From: Amycolatopsis lurida
GTDB lineage: Bacteria; Actinomycetota; Actinomycetes; Mycobacteriales; Pseudonocardiaceae
Assembly: GCF_900105055.1 (NCBI RefSeq)
Contig: NZ_FNTA01000004.1
Span: 7,595,501-7,659,500 of the forward strand
DNA: 64,000 nucleotides
Direction: 5' to 3'
A model generated the notes under the pieces. The model was not told where the DNA came from, made no database searches, and was given only the letters and a program-made list of their open reading frames with translations. Position 1 is the stretch's first letter, and every line of letters starts with the position of its first letter. The position numbers and the translations under genes are program-made. Below are positions 52,123 to 61,747 of the stretch, one piece after another.

Positions 52123-53187
52123 ATGTCCGAAGCCAACGACAAGCAGGACCCCCAGGCGGGAACGCTCGCGCCGGAAACGTTGACGGCCGCCGTCAAACAG
52201 GCCGAGACCGATTTCGCGGCCGCGGCGGATCTCGACGCGCTGGCCGCGGTCAAGCCCGCCCACCTCGGGGACCAGTCTCCGCTGCTGCTCGCCCGCCGCG
52301 AGATCGGCGCCCTGCCGAAGCAGGAGAAGGCCGAGGCCGGCAAGCGGGTCAACGAAGCGCGTCAGGGCATCCAGGCCGCCTTCGACGCCCGCCGTGCCGT
52401 GCTCCAAGCGGAACGCGACGAAAAGGTGCTCCGAGAGGAGGCCGTCGACGTCACGCTCCCGTGGGACCGCGTCCCCCGTGGCGCCCGGCACCCGATCGCG
52501 ACCCTGTCGGATCGGATCGCCGACGCGTTCATCGCGATGGGCTACGAGATCGCCGAAGGCCCGGAGCTCGAAGCCGAATGGTTCAACTTCGACGCGCTGA
52601 ACTTCGGCAAGGACCACCCCGCGCGCCAGCTGCAGGACACGTTCTACCTCGGCGAGGAGGACTCCGGCCTGGTGCTGCGGACGCACACCTCGCCGGTGCA
52701 GGCCCGCACGCTGCTGCACCGTGACCTGCCCGTGTACGTCGTCTGCCCCGGCCGCACCTACCGGACCGACGAGCTGGACGCCACGCACACCCCGGTGTTC
52801 TCCCAGGTCGAAGGCCTCGCGGTGGACAAGGGCCTGACGATGGCGCACCTCAAGGGCACCCTCGACGCCTTCGCCCGCGCGATGTTCGGCGGTACCTCGA
52901 AGACCCGTCTGCGCCCGCACTTCTTCCCGTTCACCGAACCGTCGGCCGAGGTCGACGTCTGGTTCGAGGAGAAAAAGGGCGGACCCGGCTGGGTCGAGTG
53001 GGGTGGCTGCGGCATGGTCAATCCCAACGTCCTGCGTGCCTGCGGCGTCGACCCCGAGGTCTACTCGGGCTTCGCCTTCGGCATGGGTATCGAGCGCACC
53101 CTGCAGTTCCGCAACGGAATCCCGGACATGCGCGACATGGTGGAGGGCGACATCAGGTTCACCCTGCCCTTCGGAACGGAGGCCTGA
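52123..53187 (+). CDS. pheS: Phenylalanyl-tRNA synthetase alpha subunit
   Basis: 354 residues from ATG 52123 (GAGGAG upstream). N-terminal coiled coil (about 10-95), then the class II catalytic core: motif 1 region HPIATLSDRIADAFIAMGYE, motif 2 VVCPGRTYRTDELDATHTPV and FSQVEGLAVDKGLTMAHLKG, motif 3 FGMGIERTLQFRNGIPDMRD. Charges tRNA-Phe as an alpha2-beta2 enzyme. The stop is immediately followed by the pheT GTG. Confidence 0.97.
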   Translation: MSEANDKQDPQAGTLAPETLTAAVKQAETDFAAAADLDALAAVKPAHLGDQSPLLLARREIGALPKQEKAEAGKRVNEARQGIQAAFDARRAVLQAERDEKVLREEAVDVTLPWDRVPRGARHPIATLSDRIADAFIAMGYEIAEGPELEAEWFNFDALNFGKDHPARQLQDTFYLGEEDSGLVLRTHTSPVQARTLLHRDLPVYVVCPGRTYRTDELDATHTPVFSQVEGLAVDKGLTMAHLKGTLDAFARAMFGGTSKTRLRPHFFPFTEPSAEVDVWFEEKKGGPGWVEWGGCGMVNPNVLRACGVDPEVYSGFAFGMGIERTLQFRNGIPDMRDMVEGDIRFTLPFGTEA

Positions 53188-55755
53188 GTGAAGGTCCCAG
53201 CCAGCTGGCTGACCGAACACCTCGACGTCGACGAGGAGGTCACGGCCCAGGATCTGGCCGACGCCTTCGTGCGCATCGGCATCGAGGTCGACGACGTCCG
53301 GAAGCTCGAACCGGTCACCGGCCCGCTCGTGGTCGGCCGTGTCGCCGAGATCGAGGAGCTCACCGAGTTCAAGAAGCCGGTCCGGTTCTGCCGGGTCGAC
53401 GTCGGCGAATCGGATGACGGCACCGACAAGCCCGACGAGAACCTCGACGAAGACGAGGACGACGACGAAGGGCCTTTCGAGGACAACGGCCCCACGGGGA
53501 TCAAGACCCGCGGGATCATCTGCGGTGCCTCGAACTTCGCCGAGGGCGACCTGGTCGTCGTCGCGCTGCCCGGCACCGTGCTGCCCGGCGGTTTCGAGAT
53601 CGGTTCGCGCAAGACCTACGGCCGCCTCAGCGACGGCATGATCTGCTCCGCGAGCGAACTCGGCATCGGTGACGACCACTCCGGCATCCTGGTACTGCCG
53701 CCGAGCACGGCCAGCCCCGGCGAGGACGCGAACAAGCTGCTCGGCCTCGAAGACACCGTCCTCGAGGTGACGCCGACCCCGGACCGCGGGTACACCCTGT
53801 CGGTCCGCGGCCTGGCCCGCGAGCTGTCCAACGCGCTCGACGTCCCGTTCGGCGACCCGGCGTCCATCGAGGTCCCCGAGGCCGAGAGCGACGTCTGGCC
53901 GGTGCACCTCGAGGACACCGAGGGCTGCAAGCGGTTCGTGCTGCGCCGGGTCAAGAACCTCGACGCGACCGCGCCGACGCCGTGGTGGATGCGCCGCCGC
54001 CTGATGCTGGCGGGGATCCGCTCGATCTCGCTCGCGGTCGACGTGACCAACTACGTCATGCTCGAACTCGGGCATCCGCTGCACGCCTTCGCGACCGGTT
54101 CGGTCAAGGGCGATCTGGTGGTGCGCAAGGCGAAGCCGGGCGAGAAACTGACCACTTTGGACGATGTCGAGCGCACGCTCGACGCGGACGACGTGGTGAT
54201 CGCCGACGACAGCGGCGTCATCTCGCTGGCGGGCACGATGGGTGGCGCGTCGACCGAGATCACGCCGGAGAGCACCGACGTGCTGCTCGAAGCGGCGCAC
54301 TGGGATCCGTCGTCGATCAGCCGGACGGCCCGCCGTCACAAGCTGTTCTCCGAGGCGGCCAAACGGTTCGAGCGCTACACCGACCCGCAGCTGTGCGCGG
54401 TGGCCGTCGAGCTCGCCGCGCGCCTGCTGCGTCAGTACGGCGAGGGTTCGATCCTGCCCGGCCGCACCGACGAGGGCGGCGTGGAGCCGAACCCGCCGGT
54501 GACCATGCCGATCAGCCTCCCCGACCAGGTGGCCGGGGTGCGGTACGAGCGCGGTGTCACGGTCAAGCGGCTCTCGCAGATCGGCTGCAAGGTCAACGTG
54601 GGCACCTCCGAGGACGGCACCGCGCTGGTGACCGCCGTCCCGCCGAGCTGGCGCGGTGACCTGGTGCAGCCCGCCGACCTGGTCGAGGAGGTGCTCCGGC
54701 TGGAGGGCTACGACAGCATCCCGTCGGTGCTGCCCGAAGCCCCGGCCGGCCGCGGTCTCACCGACACGCAGCGTCGCCGTCGATCGGTCGCGCGTGCGCT
54801 GGCGGAGAACGGCTACGTCGAGGTGCTGCCCTTCCCGTTCATCTCGGACTCGGTCTGGGACGCGTTCGGGCTGCCCGAGGACGACGTCCGCCGCAGCACC
54901 GTGAAGGTCCGCAACCCGCTGGAGGCGGACAAGGACCGGATGGCGAGCACCTTGCTGCCGGGGCTGCTGGAGATCCTGCAGCGCAACATTTCCCGTGGTT
55001 TCAAGGATGTCTCGCTGTTCCACATCGGACAGGTGGTGCTGCCCGGGCCGAACCCGATCCCGATGCCTTCGCTCGGGGTGGACCGGCGCCCGACCGACGA
55101 GGAGCTCGCGGTGCTGGAGGCGGCGGTCCCGCCGCAGCCGCAGCACGTCGCCGTCGTGCTCGCGGGCCAGCGTGCCCGGGCCGGCTGGTGGGGTGCGGGC
55201 GAGCAGGCGAACTGGGCCGACGCGGTGCAGGCCGCGCGGCTGGTGGCGCAGGCCGCCGGTGCCGAGCTGACCACGGCCGCCGCCGACCAGCCGCCGTGGC
55301 ACCCCGGCCGCTGCGCGCAGCTGCGCGTGGGGCAGTGGCCCGTCGGCTACGCGGGTGAGCTGCACCCGAAGGTCGTCGAGGCGCTCGGGTTGCCGCCGCG
55401 CACCGTCGCGATGGAACTCGACCTGGACGCGATCCCGATCCCGGACGGCCGTCCGGCGCCGCGGATCTCGGCGTACCCGCCGGTGCTGCTCGACGTCGCC
55501 CTCGTCGCCGAGGCGAGCGTCCCGTCGGCAGACCTCGCCGAGGCGCTGCGCGAAGGCGCGGGCGAACTGCTCGAGGACATCACGCTGTTCGACTCGTATC
55601 AGGGTGAGCAGCTGGGCGAGGGCAAGCGTTCGGTGGCGTACAAACTGCGGTTCCGCGCCGCGGATCGCACGCTGACCGTCGACGAGGCCACCAAGGCCCG
55701 TGACGCCGCCGTCGCGGTCGCCGGCGAGCGCTTCGGCGCGAGCCTGCGGGCCTGA
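53188..55755 (+). CDS. pheT: Phenylalanyl-tRNA synthetase beta subunit
   Basis: 855 residues, GTG start directly after pheS. Domains: EMAP/OB tRNA-binding fold (about 40-165), B3/B4 editing domain (about 220-390), B5 domains, catalytic-like core and C-terminal anticodon-binding FDX-ACB domain (from about 760: PRISAYPPVLLDVALVAEAS, then LFDSYQGEQLGEGKRSVAYK). It contains an acidic insertion at about 72-105 (DGTDKPDENLDEDEDDDEGP) within the OB domain, which lengthens the protein relative to the usual 800-830. A family B palindrome follows 11 bases after the stop. Confidence 0.97.
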   Translation: MKVPASWLTEHLDVDEEVTAQDLADAFVRIGIEVDDVRKLEPVTGPLVVGRVAEIEELTEFKKPVRFCRVDVGESDDGTDKPDENLDEDEDDDEGPFEDNGPTGIKTRGIICGASNFAEGDLVVVALPGTVLPGGFEIGSRKTYGRLSDGMICSASELGIGDDHSGILVLPPSTASPGEDANKLLGLEDTVLEVTPTPDRGYTLSVRGLARELSNALDVPFGDPASIEVPEAESDVWPVHLEDTEGCKRFVLRRVKNLDATAPTPWWMRRRLMLAGIRSISLAVDVTNYVMLELGHPLHAFATGSVKGDLVVRKAKPGEKLTTLDDVERTLDADDVVIADDSGVISLAGTMGGASTEITPESTDVLLEAAHWDPSSISRTARRHKLFSEAAKRFERYTDPQLCAVAVELAARLLRQYGEGSILPGRTDEGGVEPNPPVTMPISLPDQVAGVRYERGVTVKRLSQIGCKVNVGTSEDGTALVTAVPPSWRGDLVQPADLVEEVLRLEGYDSIPSVLPEAPAGRGLTDTQRRRRSVARALAENGYVEVLPFPFISDSVWDAFGLPEDDVRRSTVKVRNPLEADKDRMASTLLPGLLEILQRNISRGFKDVSLFHIGQVVLPGPNPIPMPSLGVDRRPTDEELAVLEAAVPPQPQHVAVVLAGQRARAGWWGAGEQANWADAVQAARLVAQAAGAELTTAAADQPPWHPGRCAQLRVGQWPVGYAGELHPKVVEALGLPPRTVAMELDLDAIPIPDGRPAPRISAYPPVLLDVALVAEASVPSADLAEALREGAGELLEDITLFDSYQGEQLGEGKRSVAYKLRFRAADRTLTVDEATKARDAAVAVAGERFGASLRA

Positions 55756-55766
55756 CCCGAAAGCCC

Positions 55767-55815
55767 CGTGAAGGCCCCCTTCCCTCGACTCAGCCGAGGG
55801 AAGGGGGCCTTCACG
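55767..55815. repeat. Family B palindrome, copy 3
   Basis: 21-bp perfect arms (55767-55787 and 55795-55815) with a 7-base loop ACTCAGC; shares the TGAAGGCCCCCTTC core. It lies directly after pheT on the same strand as the next gene, consistent with a terminator. Confidence 0.9.
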
Positions 55816-55843
55816 CGCTTTAGGTGTGGCAAAGTGAGGACCT

Positions 55844-58800
55844 GTGTCACGTCCAGACGGTCGGTCCAGTATCCAAGACATCGCCCGCGCCCGCCTGAGC
55901 GACGGTTTCGTCGGCAGGGTCGGGGAACGCGAGGACTTCCGGGTCAACCTGGGGCTGCCCGGGAGCGACCGCCGCCGGCGGTATCTGTATTCGGTGCACG
56001 GTCTCGCCGGAGTGGGCAAGTCCTTCCTGCTCGACCAGCTTCGCGGTATCGCCGAGGAAACCCGCGCCGTCGTCGGGTTCGCGGACGACCGGCAGCAGGA
56101 TCTGCCCGCGACACTGGTCAAACTGGCGAAGGACCTCGCTCGCGGCGGGCACGAGATGCGCCGGTTCGAGAAGCGTTACGAGTCCTACCTCAAGGCGCGG
56201 GAAAGGCTCCACAACGATCCGCAGGCTCCGGCGGCGGGCCGTGAGCTCGTGACGAAGACCGTGGTCAAGGCCGGTCTCGGCGTGGCGAAGACTCTGCCCG
56301 GCGGCAGCATCGCCGCCGACGCGATCGACGCGGACGCGACGGCGAAACAGCTGGAGCAGTTGCAGGTCTACCTCGCGGCGAAGTTCAAGCGGAAGGCCGA
56401 TGTCCAGCTCCTCCTGGAACCGGCGGAGGAGCTGACCAAACCGTTCGTCGAAGATCTCTGGCGTATTCCGGAAACCCGGCAGATCGCGCTGTTCTTCGAC
56501 ACCTTCGAGCGGACCTCGCCGGTACTGGAGACCTGGCTGCTCGACCTGTTCGGCGGACTGTACGGCGATCTCCCGCAGAACCTGGTGCTCACCGTCGCGG
56601 GCCAGTTCCCGCTGGACGAGGCGAAATGGAACCGGCACGCGCCGCTGGTGCGCGAGATCGAACTCCGGCCGTTCACCGAGCCGGAGGCGCGTCGCCTGCT
56701 CGCCGAGCACGGCATCACCGACGAAAAGGTCGTCGAGATCGTGCTGCGGCTGACCGACGGCCTGCCCGTCCTGGTCGCCATGCTGGCCCGTGGGAACCCC
56801 GCCGAAGCGGACGCCGTCGGCGATCCCAGCGACGACGCGGTCAAGCGGTTCCTGCACTGGGTTCCCGAAAAGGCCAGGAAGGACATCGCCGCCACGGCGT
56901 CGTTGCCCCGGTTCTTGGACGAGGACGTCCTCGGCGTGCTGACCGGCAAGGAAAGCGCGGGGGAGATCTTCCGCTGGCTGCGGGAACTGCCGTTCGTCGG
57001 GCGGCGTGAGCTCCCGGTGCGCTATCACCCGGTGGTCCGCGGCCCGATGGTGCGCATGGAACGCGGCCGTTCGCCCGCCGAGTTCGCCGAACGTCATCTC
57101 AGGCTCGGCGAGTACTACGAAGGCCGGTGCACCGAACTCGGCTTCAGCCGCCACCGTGACGCGTGGAACGACGAGCGCTGGCAGAAGCGGAAGCTCGAAC
57201 AGACCTACCACCGGCTCTGCGGTGACCCGGCCGAGGCGCTGCCGGAGGCGTTGCTCGGCGCCGCCGAGATGATCACCACCGGCACCGCTTCCGCCCGCGT
57301 TTGGGCGCGCATGATGGAACAGGCGGGTGCCGACGCGGACGCGCCCGCGGTACTGGGCTGGGGACAGTGCCTGGCCGCCGCGGTCGGCGAAGGTGAGATC
57401 CCGGTGCTCGATCTGCTCGCCGGTGCGGGCGAACTCGACGCCGCCCGGCTTTCCACGGTGCTCCGGCGTCGCGCCTGGGCTTACGAAGGGCAAGATGACG
57501 TCCCCGCGGCGAAGCGGGACTTCGACCGGGCCGTCGATTTGAATCCCGCCGATCCCTACGCGTGGAGCGATCGGGGCAACCTGTTCCACAACGAGGGCGA
57601 CTGGGAACGGGCACTCTCGGATCTGGACCGGGCGATCGAACTCGACCCCACCTACGCCTACTCGTGGCGTGGGCGCGGTTCGGCCAAGGCCGAGCTCGGC
57701 GACCTCGATGGTGCGATGGCCGACCTCGACGAGGCCGTTCGCCTTCAACCCGATCATCGGTGGGCGTACACCATCCGGAGCAAGGTGCACTTCAAGCGCG
57801 GCGATGTCCGGAAGGCGATCGACGAGATCGACATCGCGATCCGGCTCGATCCCGACTACGCCTGGGCCGTCCACTACCGGGCGACGCTGTTCGCGGAGCT
57901 CGGAGACAAGGAAGAGGCGCTCGCCGGCCACCGCGCTGCCGTCGCCCTTCGCCCGAAGGACGTGTTCTACCTGACCGAGCTCGCGTCGTTCCTCGAGCAG
58001 ACCGGAGACGGGGACGCCGCGTCGGAGACCTTCGAGGCGATCGTCGCGGCGGATCCGGGAAGCGCGAGGTCCCACGCGATCCGGGCGGCGTTCCATCTCC
58101 GCGGCGAGCGCCACCGGCTCGCCGTCGACGGCTTCACCGCGGCACTCCGGCTGGACCCGGATTACGAGTGGGCGTATTACATGCGCGGCCAGGCGCACGA
58201 CGGCCTGGACGATCGCGTGGCAGCGCTCGCCGACTACGAGCGTGCCATCGAACTGGCCCCAGAAGACGCCGAGAATCACCTCCAGCGGGGGAGCAGGCTC
58301 TGCCAACTGGAGAAGTACGGCGAAGCGGTGGAATCCTTGAGCCGCGCGATCGAACTCGATCCCGGCAACGAGTGGGCGTACACCTGGCGTGCGATGGCGC
58401 GCCAGCGGTCGGGTGACTATCAGGCCGCCCTCACCGACATCGACGCCGCGGTCGCGGCGAATCCGGAAATGGCCTTCTTCCACACCACCCGGGGAGACAT
58501 CCTCAGAGGTCTCGACCGGCACGACGAAGCCCGCGCCGCGTTGGACGAGGGGGTCCGGCTCGGGCAGGACGGCGGATACGCCTTCTACCGGCGTGCCCGC
58601 CACCGGCTGATCCTCGAGGATTTCGCGGGCGCATTGTCCGATGTGGACAGCGCGCTGGCCGCCGGCCAGGGCGAGAGCCGCGCCTTGCGCGCGGAGATCC
58701 TCCGTCAGTCGGGCGAGTACGGCGAAGCCGTCCGGGAGTTGCGCGAACTGGTCGTCTCGGAGCCCGAGGACACCGACCACCGCGAGAACCTGGGGGAGGC

Positions 58801-59215
58801 CTTGCTGTTCGCCAGGGAGACGGCCGAGGCGATGCAGATCCTGCGTCCACTCGCGCCCGAGTCAGTGTGGGCTCGCGATCTCCTCGCGATCGCCTTGCTG
58901 CAGAGCGGAAGAACCGAGGAAGCTCACCAGTCCCTCGCCGCCGGCCTCGACGAAGCAGTCACGCGGACCGCGGCAGGCGACCTGGACTGGGAAGACGAGG
59001 TGCAGCCGCTCTTCTATCTCCTCGCCCTCGGACGTCACGCCGACGCGACACGCGAGCTCAGGGCCTTGCTGGAGAAGGATCCGCCCTGCGAGACGCGACT
59101 CATCCTGCTCCGTGACCTGAAAGACCTCCGAGAGCTGTTGCCCGAATTCGGCGGAGTGATCGAGGACCTCATCGCCCGCATCCCCCGGCCGGTGCTCACT
59201 CGCCCAGGTGCTTGA
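55844..59215 (+). CDS. Large STAND-type NTPase with C-terminal TPR array
   Basis: 1123 residues, GTG start with GAGGA four bases upstream. Walker A HGLAGVGKSFLLDQ (about 52-65); Walker B-like IALFFDTFERTSPVLETWLL (about 223); an ATPase helical part with ELRPFTEPEARRLLAEHGIT and LTDGLPVLVAMLARG, as in NB-ARC/STAND proteins. From about 545 to 1010 roughly a dozen TPR units repeat, e.g. AYAWSDRG-like blades ALSDLDRAIELDPTYAYSWR, AMADLDEAVRLQPDHRWAYT, AVESLSRAIELDPGNEWAYT. No effector (nuclease, TIR, protease) domain is visible at either end. A signal-sensing scaffold, possibly regulatory or defensive; role not known. Confidence 0.8.
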   Translation: MSRPDGRSSIQDIARARLSDGFVGRVGEREDFRVNLGLPGSDRRRRYLYSVHGLAGVGKSFLLDQLRGIAEETRAVVGFADDRQQDLPATLVKLAKDLARGGHEMRRFEKRYESYLKARERLHNDPQAPAAGRELVTKTVVKAGLGVAKTLPGGSIAADAIDADATAKQLEQLQVYLAAKFKRKADVQLLLEPAEELTKPFVEDLWRIPETRQIALFFDTFERTSPVLETWLLDLFGGLYGDLPQNLVLTVAGQFPLDEAKWNRHAPLVREIELRPFTEPEARRLLAEHGITDEKVVEIVLRLTDGLPVLVAMLARGNPAEADAVGDPSDDAVKRFLHWVPEKARKDIAATASLPRFLDEDVLGVLTGKESAGEIFRWLRELPFVGRRELPVRYHPVVRGPMVRMERGRSPAEFAERHLRLGEYYEGRCTELGFSRHRDAWNDERWQKRKLEQTYHRLCGDPAEALPEALLGAAEMITTGTASARVWARMMEQAGADADAPAVLGWGQCLAAAVGEGEIPVLDLLAGAGELDAARLSTVLRRRAWAYEGQDDVPAAKRDFDRAVDLNPADPYAWSDRGNLFHNEGDWERALSDLDRAIELDPTYAYSWRGRGSAKAELGDLDGAMADLDEAVRLQPDHRWAYTIRSKVHFKRGDVRKAIDEIDIAIRLDPDYAWAVHYRATLFAELGDKEEALAGHRAAVALRPKDVFYLTELASFLEQTGDGDAASETFEAIVAADPGSARSHAIRAAFHLRGERHRLAVDGFTAALRLDPDYEWAYYMRGQAHDGLDDRVAALADYERAIELAPEDAENHLQRGSRLCQLEKYGEAVESLSRAIELDPGNEWAYTWRAMARQRSGDYQAALTDIDAAVAANPEMAFFHTTRGDILRGLDRHDEARAALDEGVRLGQDGGYAFYRRARHRLILEDFAGALSDVDSALAAGQGESRALRAEILRQSGEYGEAVRELRELVVSEPEDTDHRENLGEALLFARETAEAMQILRPLAPESVWARDLLAIALLQSGRTEEAHQSLAAGLDEAVTRTAAGDLDWEDEVQPLFYLLALGRHADATRELRALLEKDPPCETRLILLRDLKDLRELLPEFGGVIEDLIARIPRPVLTRPGA

Positions 59216-59888
59216 GCGCCTCCTTCCTGGACAGCGGCGACAGTGCCGGATGCGCGGTGACGAAGGCGCGCACCCAGTCCGGCTCGGTCTTCGCGTACTC
59301 GCGCAGGGCCCAGCCGATCCCTTTGCGCAGGAAGAAGTCCTTGTCGTCGATGTTGGCTTCGACCGCGCGGGTGAGCAGGTCGGTGTCCGTTCCGCCCTTG
59401 GCGCCGATCTGGCAGATGACCGACGTACGGCGACGCCACCGGTCCTCGTCGTAGGCCCAGGTCAGCATTCGCGTGGTCACCGTCTCCGGCTCCGCCCGCA
59501 GGATCGGCCCGATCCGGCGGATCGCGACTTCGTCCACATAGTCCCACCAAGCACCCGTCACGATCATCTCCTCGTACAGGCCGAGCAGATCGCCGTCCTG
59601 CCAGCGGGCGTAGGCGCGGTGGCCGGACAGCGCGATCGCCGCATAGCGCTCTTCACGGAATTCCGCTTCACGCCACAAGGTGAGAACCGCCGTCGAGAAA
59701 CTCACTCGATCGGGTAGCGGGTGTTCGGCGTAAACCCGCTTCACCAAGGCCGCCCGAGGCGGGGACGCCACACCGAGGAACGGCATCTCCGACTTCATGT
59801 ACGCCTGCATCGACGGAGCCTTTTCCGGATCGGCCAGCCCGGCCAAACCGTTGCGAACCGCCGAAACCAGGCTTTTCACCTCGTCCAC
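59196..59888 (-). CDS. DNA alkylation repair protein, AlkD-like
   Basis: 230 residues from GTG at 59888 with AAGGAG six bases upstream. HEAT-like ALK repeats throughout: MQAYMKSEMPFLGVASPPRA near the start (conserved K-x-x-F-F/LGV), then LTLWREAEFREERYAAIALS, WWDYVDEVAIRRIGPILRAE, and the C-terminal DKDFFLRKGIGWALREYAKT followed by WVRAFV. These residues correspond to the AlkD surface that excises cationic N3/N7-alkylpurines. Cytosolic base-excision repair. The 3' end overlaps the STAND gene by 20 bases. Confidence 0.88.
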   Translation of the reverse strand: MDEVKSLVSAVRNGLAGLADPEKAPSMQAYMKSEMPFLGVASPPRAALVKRVYAEHPLPDRVSFSTAVLTLWREAEFREERYAAIALSGHRAYARWQDGDLLGLYEEMIVTGAWWDYVDEVAIRRIGPILRAEPETVTTRMLTWAYDEDRWRRRTSVICQIGAKGGTDTDLLTRAVEANIDDKDFFLRKGIGWALREYAKTEPDWVRAFVTAHPALSPLSRKEALKHLGE

Positions 59889-60084
59889 GCGTTCTCCTTT
59901 CCCCAGTGGGCGCCGCGAGCGTACGACAGGGGACCGACAAGACGGATTTGCCCGGATCGAACCGCGTTCTCGGACCGGATACCGACTAAAGAGGGATGGC
60001 GGTCAACGTGTCGGTCAGCGAGATTGAAGCCGGTTCTCGGTAGCTTCGGCACGACCGGGTCGAACGCGGACGAAAAGGAACACA

Positions 60085-61671
60085 GTGAAGAAATTCGTTG
60101 CCGCCCTGGCGGTCGCGGGGATCGGCGTCGGAACCATGGCGCTCGCTCCCTCCGCCACGGCCGCCTCGGCGTCGGACTTCGATCCGAAGCCCATCTCCTG
60201 GGGAGCCTGTACTCGCCCGAGCCTGGTCAAGGCCGGCGCGGAATGCGGTTTCCTCGAGGTTCCGCTGGATTACGCGAAGCCCGGCGGGGAGAAGATCTCG
60301 ATCGCCGTCTCGCGCGTGAAGCACAAGGCCGCCAAGTCGCAGGGGGTCATGCTGGTCAACCCGGGCGGACCCGGCGGCTCCGGCCTCGGCCTCTCGACCC
60401 TCGGCAGGGCCATCCCCAAGAAGGCCGGCGAGGAGTACGACTGGATCGGCTTCGACCCGCGCGGCGTCGGGGAGAGCAAGCCGTCCCTGACCTGCGACGG
60501 GAACTACGCCTCCTACAACCGCCCGCAGTACGTGCCGACCACGCGCGCCATCGAGACGGCGTGGCGCGAGAAGGCGAAGGGCTACGCGAAGGCGTGCGCC
60601 AAGAACGGCGCGATCCTCGACCACATCAAGACCATCGATGTGGCGAAGGACGTCGACAACCTGCGCAAGGCGCTGGGCGAGAAGCAGATCAACTACTACG
60701 GCTTCTCCTACGGCACCTACCTCGGACAGGTCTACAGCACGCTGTTCCCGCAGAACGTGCGGCGGATGGTGTTCGACGGCACCGTCGACCCCCGCGACGT
60801 CTGGTACAAGGCGAACCTGAACCAGGACATCGCCTTCGACAAGAACATCAAGACCTACTTCGGCTGGATCGCGAAGTACGACGACGTCTACCACCTCGGC
60901 AAGACCGCGGCCGCGGTCGAGAAGCTGTGGTACGCCGAGCAGAAGAAGCTGTACGACAAGCCCGCGGGCGGCGTCATCGGCGGGTCCGAGTGGACGGACA
61001 TCTTCCTGCAGGCGGGCTACTACGTGTTCGGCTGGGAAGACATCGCGAACGCGTTCGCCGGCTGGGTGCACAAGGGTGACTGGCAGACCTTGAAGGGCCT
61101 GTACGACGACTCCAACCCGCCGGGCCAGGACAACGGCTACGCGGTGTACGCGGCCGTCCAGTGCACCGACGTGGCGTGGCCGCAGAGCTGGCCCCGCTGG
61201 AAGTTCGACAACTGGGTCACGCACTTCCGGGCCCCGTTCGAAACCTGGGGCAACGCCTGGTTCAACGCGCCGTGCCTCGACTGGCCCGCCAAGCCGGGCA
61301 AGCCGGTGGAGATCGACGGGAGCAAGGTCCCCGGCATCCTGCTGGTCAGCGAGGAGAACGACGCCGCGACGCCGTACCCCGGCAGCATCGAGGTCCGCAA
61401 GCGCTACCCGAACTCCAGCCTGATCAGCGCTCCGGGCGGCACGACGCACTCGGGCTCGTTGTCCGGTGTGTCCTGCGTGGACGACAAGATCGCGGACTAC
61501 CTGCTGACCGGAAAGCTGCCGGTGCGCAAGCCGGGCAGCGGTTCGGACGTGCAGTGCGGCCCGGTCCCGGCGCCGGTTCCCGCCGGTGCGTCCGCGACCG
61601 CCAAGTCCGACGTGCCGTCCTCGGTCACCGAAGTGAAGAAGGAGGCGCTGGCTCAGGCGCTGCCTTTCTGA
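60085..61671 (+). CDS. Secreted tripeptidyl aminopeptidase-like alpha/beta hydrolase
   Basis: 528 residues, GTG start with AAAAGGA upstream. Signal peptide about 1-27 (ends PSATAASA). Oxyanion region VNPGGPGGSGLG, nucleophile Ser in INYYGFSYGTYLGQ (GxSxG), Asp in the late LLVSEENDAATPYPG, and His in GGTTHSGSLSG. This layout with the C-terminal TAP domain matches Streptomyces tripeptidyl aminopeptidases, which release N-terminal tripeptides from extracellular proteins. Followed by a strong terminator. Confidence 0.92.
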   Translation: MKKFVAALAVAGIGVGTMALAPSATAASASDFDPKPISWGACTRPSLVKAGAECGFLEVPLDYAKPGGEKISIAVSRVKHKAAKSQGVMLVNPGGPGGSGLGLSTLGRAIPKKAGEEYDWIGFDPRGVGESKPSLTCDGNYASYNRPQYVPTTRAIETAWREKAKGYAKACAKNGAILDHIKTIDVAKDVDNLRKALGEKQINYYGFSYGTYLGQVYSTLFPQNVRRMVFDGTVDPRDVWYKANLNQDIAFDKNIKTYFGWIAKYDDVYHLGKTAAAVEKLWYAEQKKLYDKPAGGVIGGSEWTDIFLQAGYYVFGWEDIANAFAGWVHKGDWQTLKGLYDDSNPPGQDNGYAVYAAVQCTDVAWPQSWPRWKFDNWVTHFRAPFETWGNAWFNAPCLDWPAKPGKPVEIDGSKVPGILLVSEENDAATPYPGSIEVRKRYPNSSLISAPGGTTHSGSLSGVSCVDDKIADYLLTGKLPVRKPGSGSDVQCGPVPAPVPAGASATAKSDVPSSVTEVKKEALAQALPF

Positions 61672-61686
61672 GACCTTTCGCTGGAG

Positions 61687-61724
61687 AAACGCCCCGGTCC
61701 GGGTTTTCCGGACCGGGGCGTTTT
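61687..61724 (+). terminator. Rho-independent terminator
   Basis: AAACGCCCCGGTCCGG (61687-61702) and CCGGACCGGGGCGTTT (61708-61723) form a 16-bp stem with a short loop, followed by further T residues. Located 16 bases past the aminopeptidase stop. Confidence 0.93.
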
Positions 61725-61747
61725 TCTCTCTGACGCTCCTCGACATG

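Noticed and set aside
51964..56121. Open frame of 1385 codons on the minus strand opposite pheS-pheT
   Set aside because: Mirror of GC-biased third positions in the real genes; composition is Arg/Gly/Val/Asp-rich with no domain, and pheST is certain.
55847..58780. Open frame of 977 codons antisense to the STAND-TPR gene
   Set aside because: Same cause; no ribosome site, no recognisable motif.
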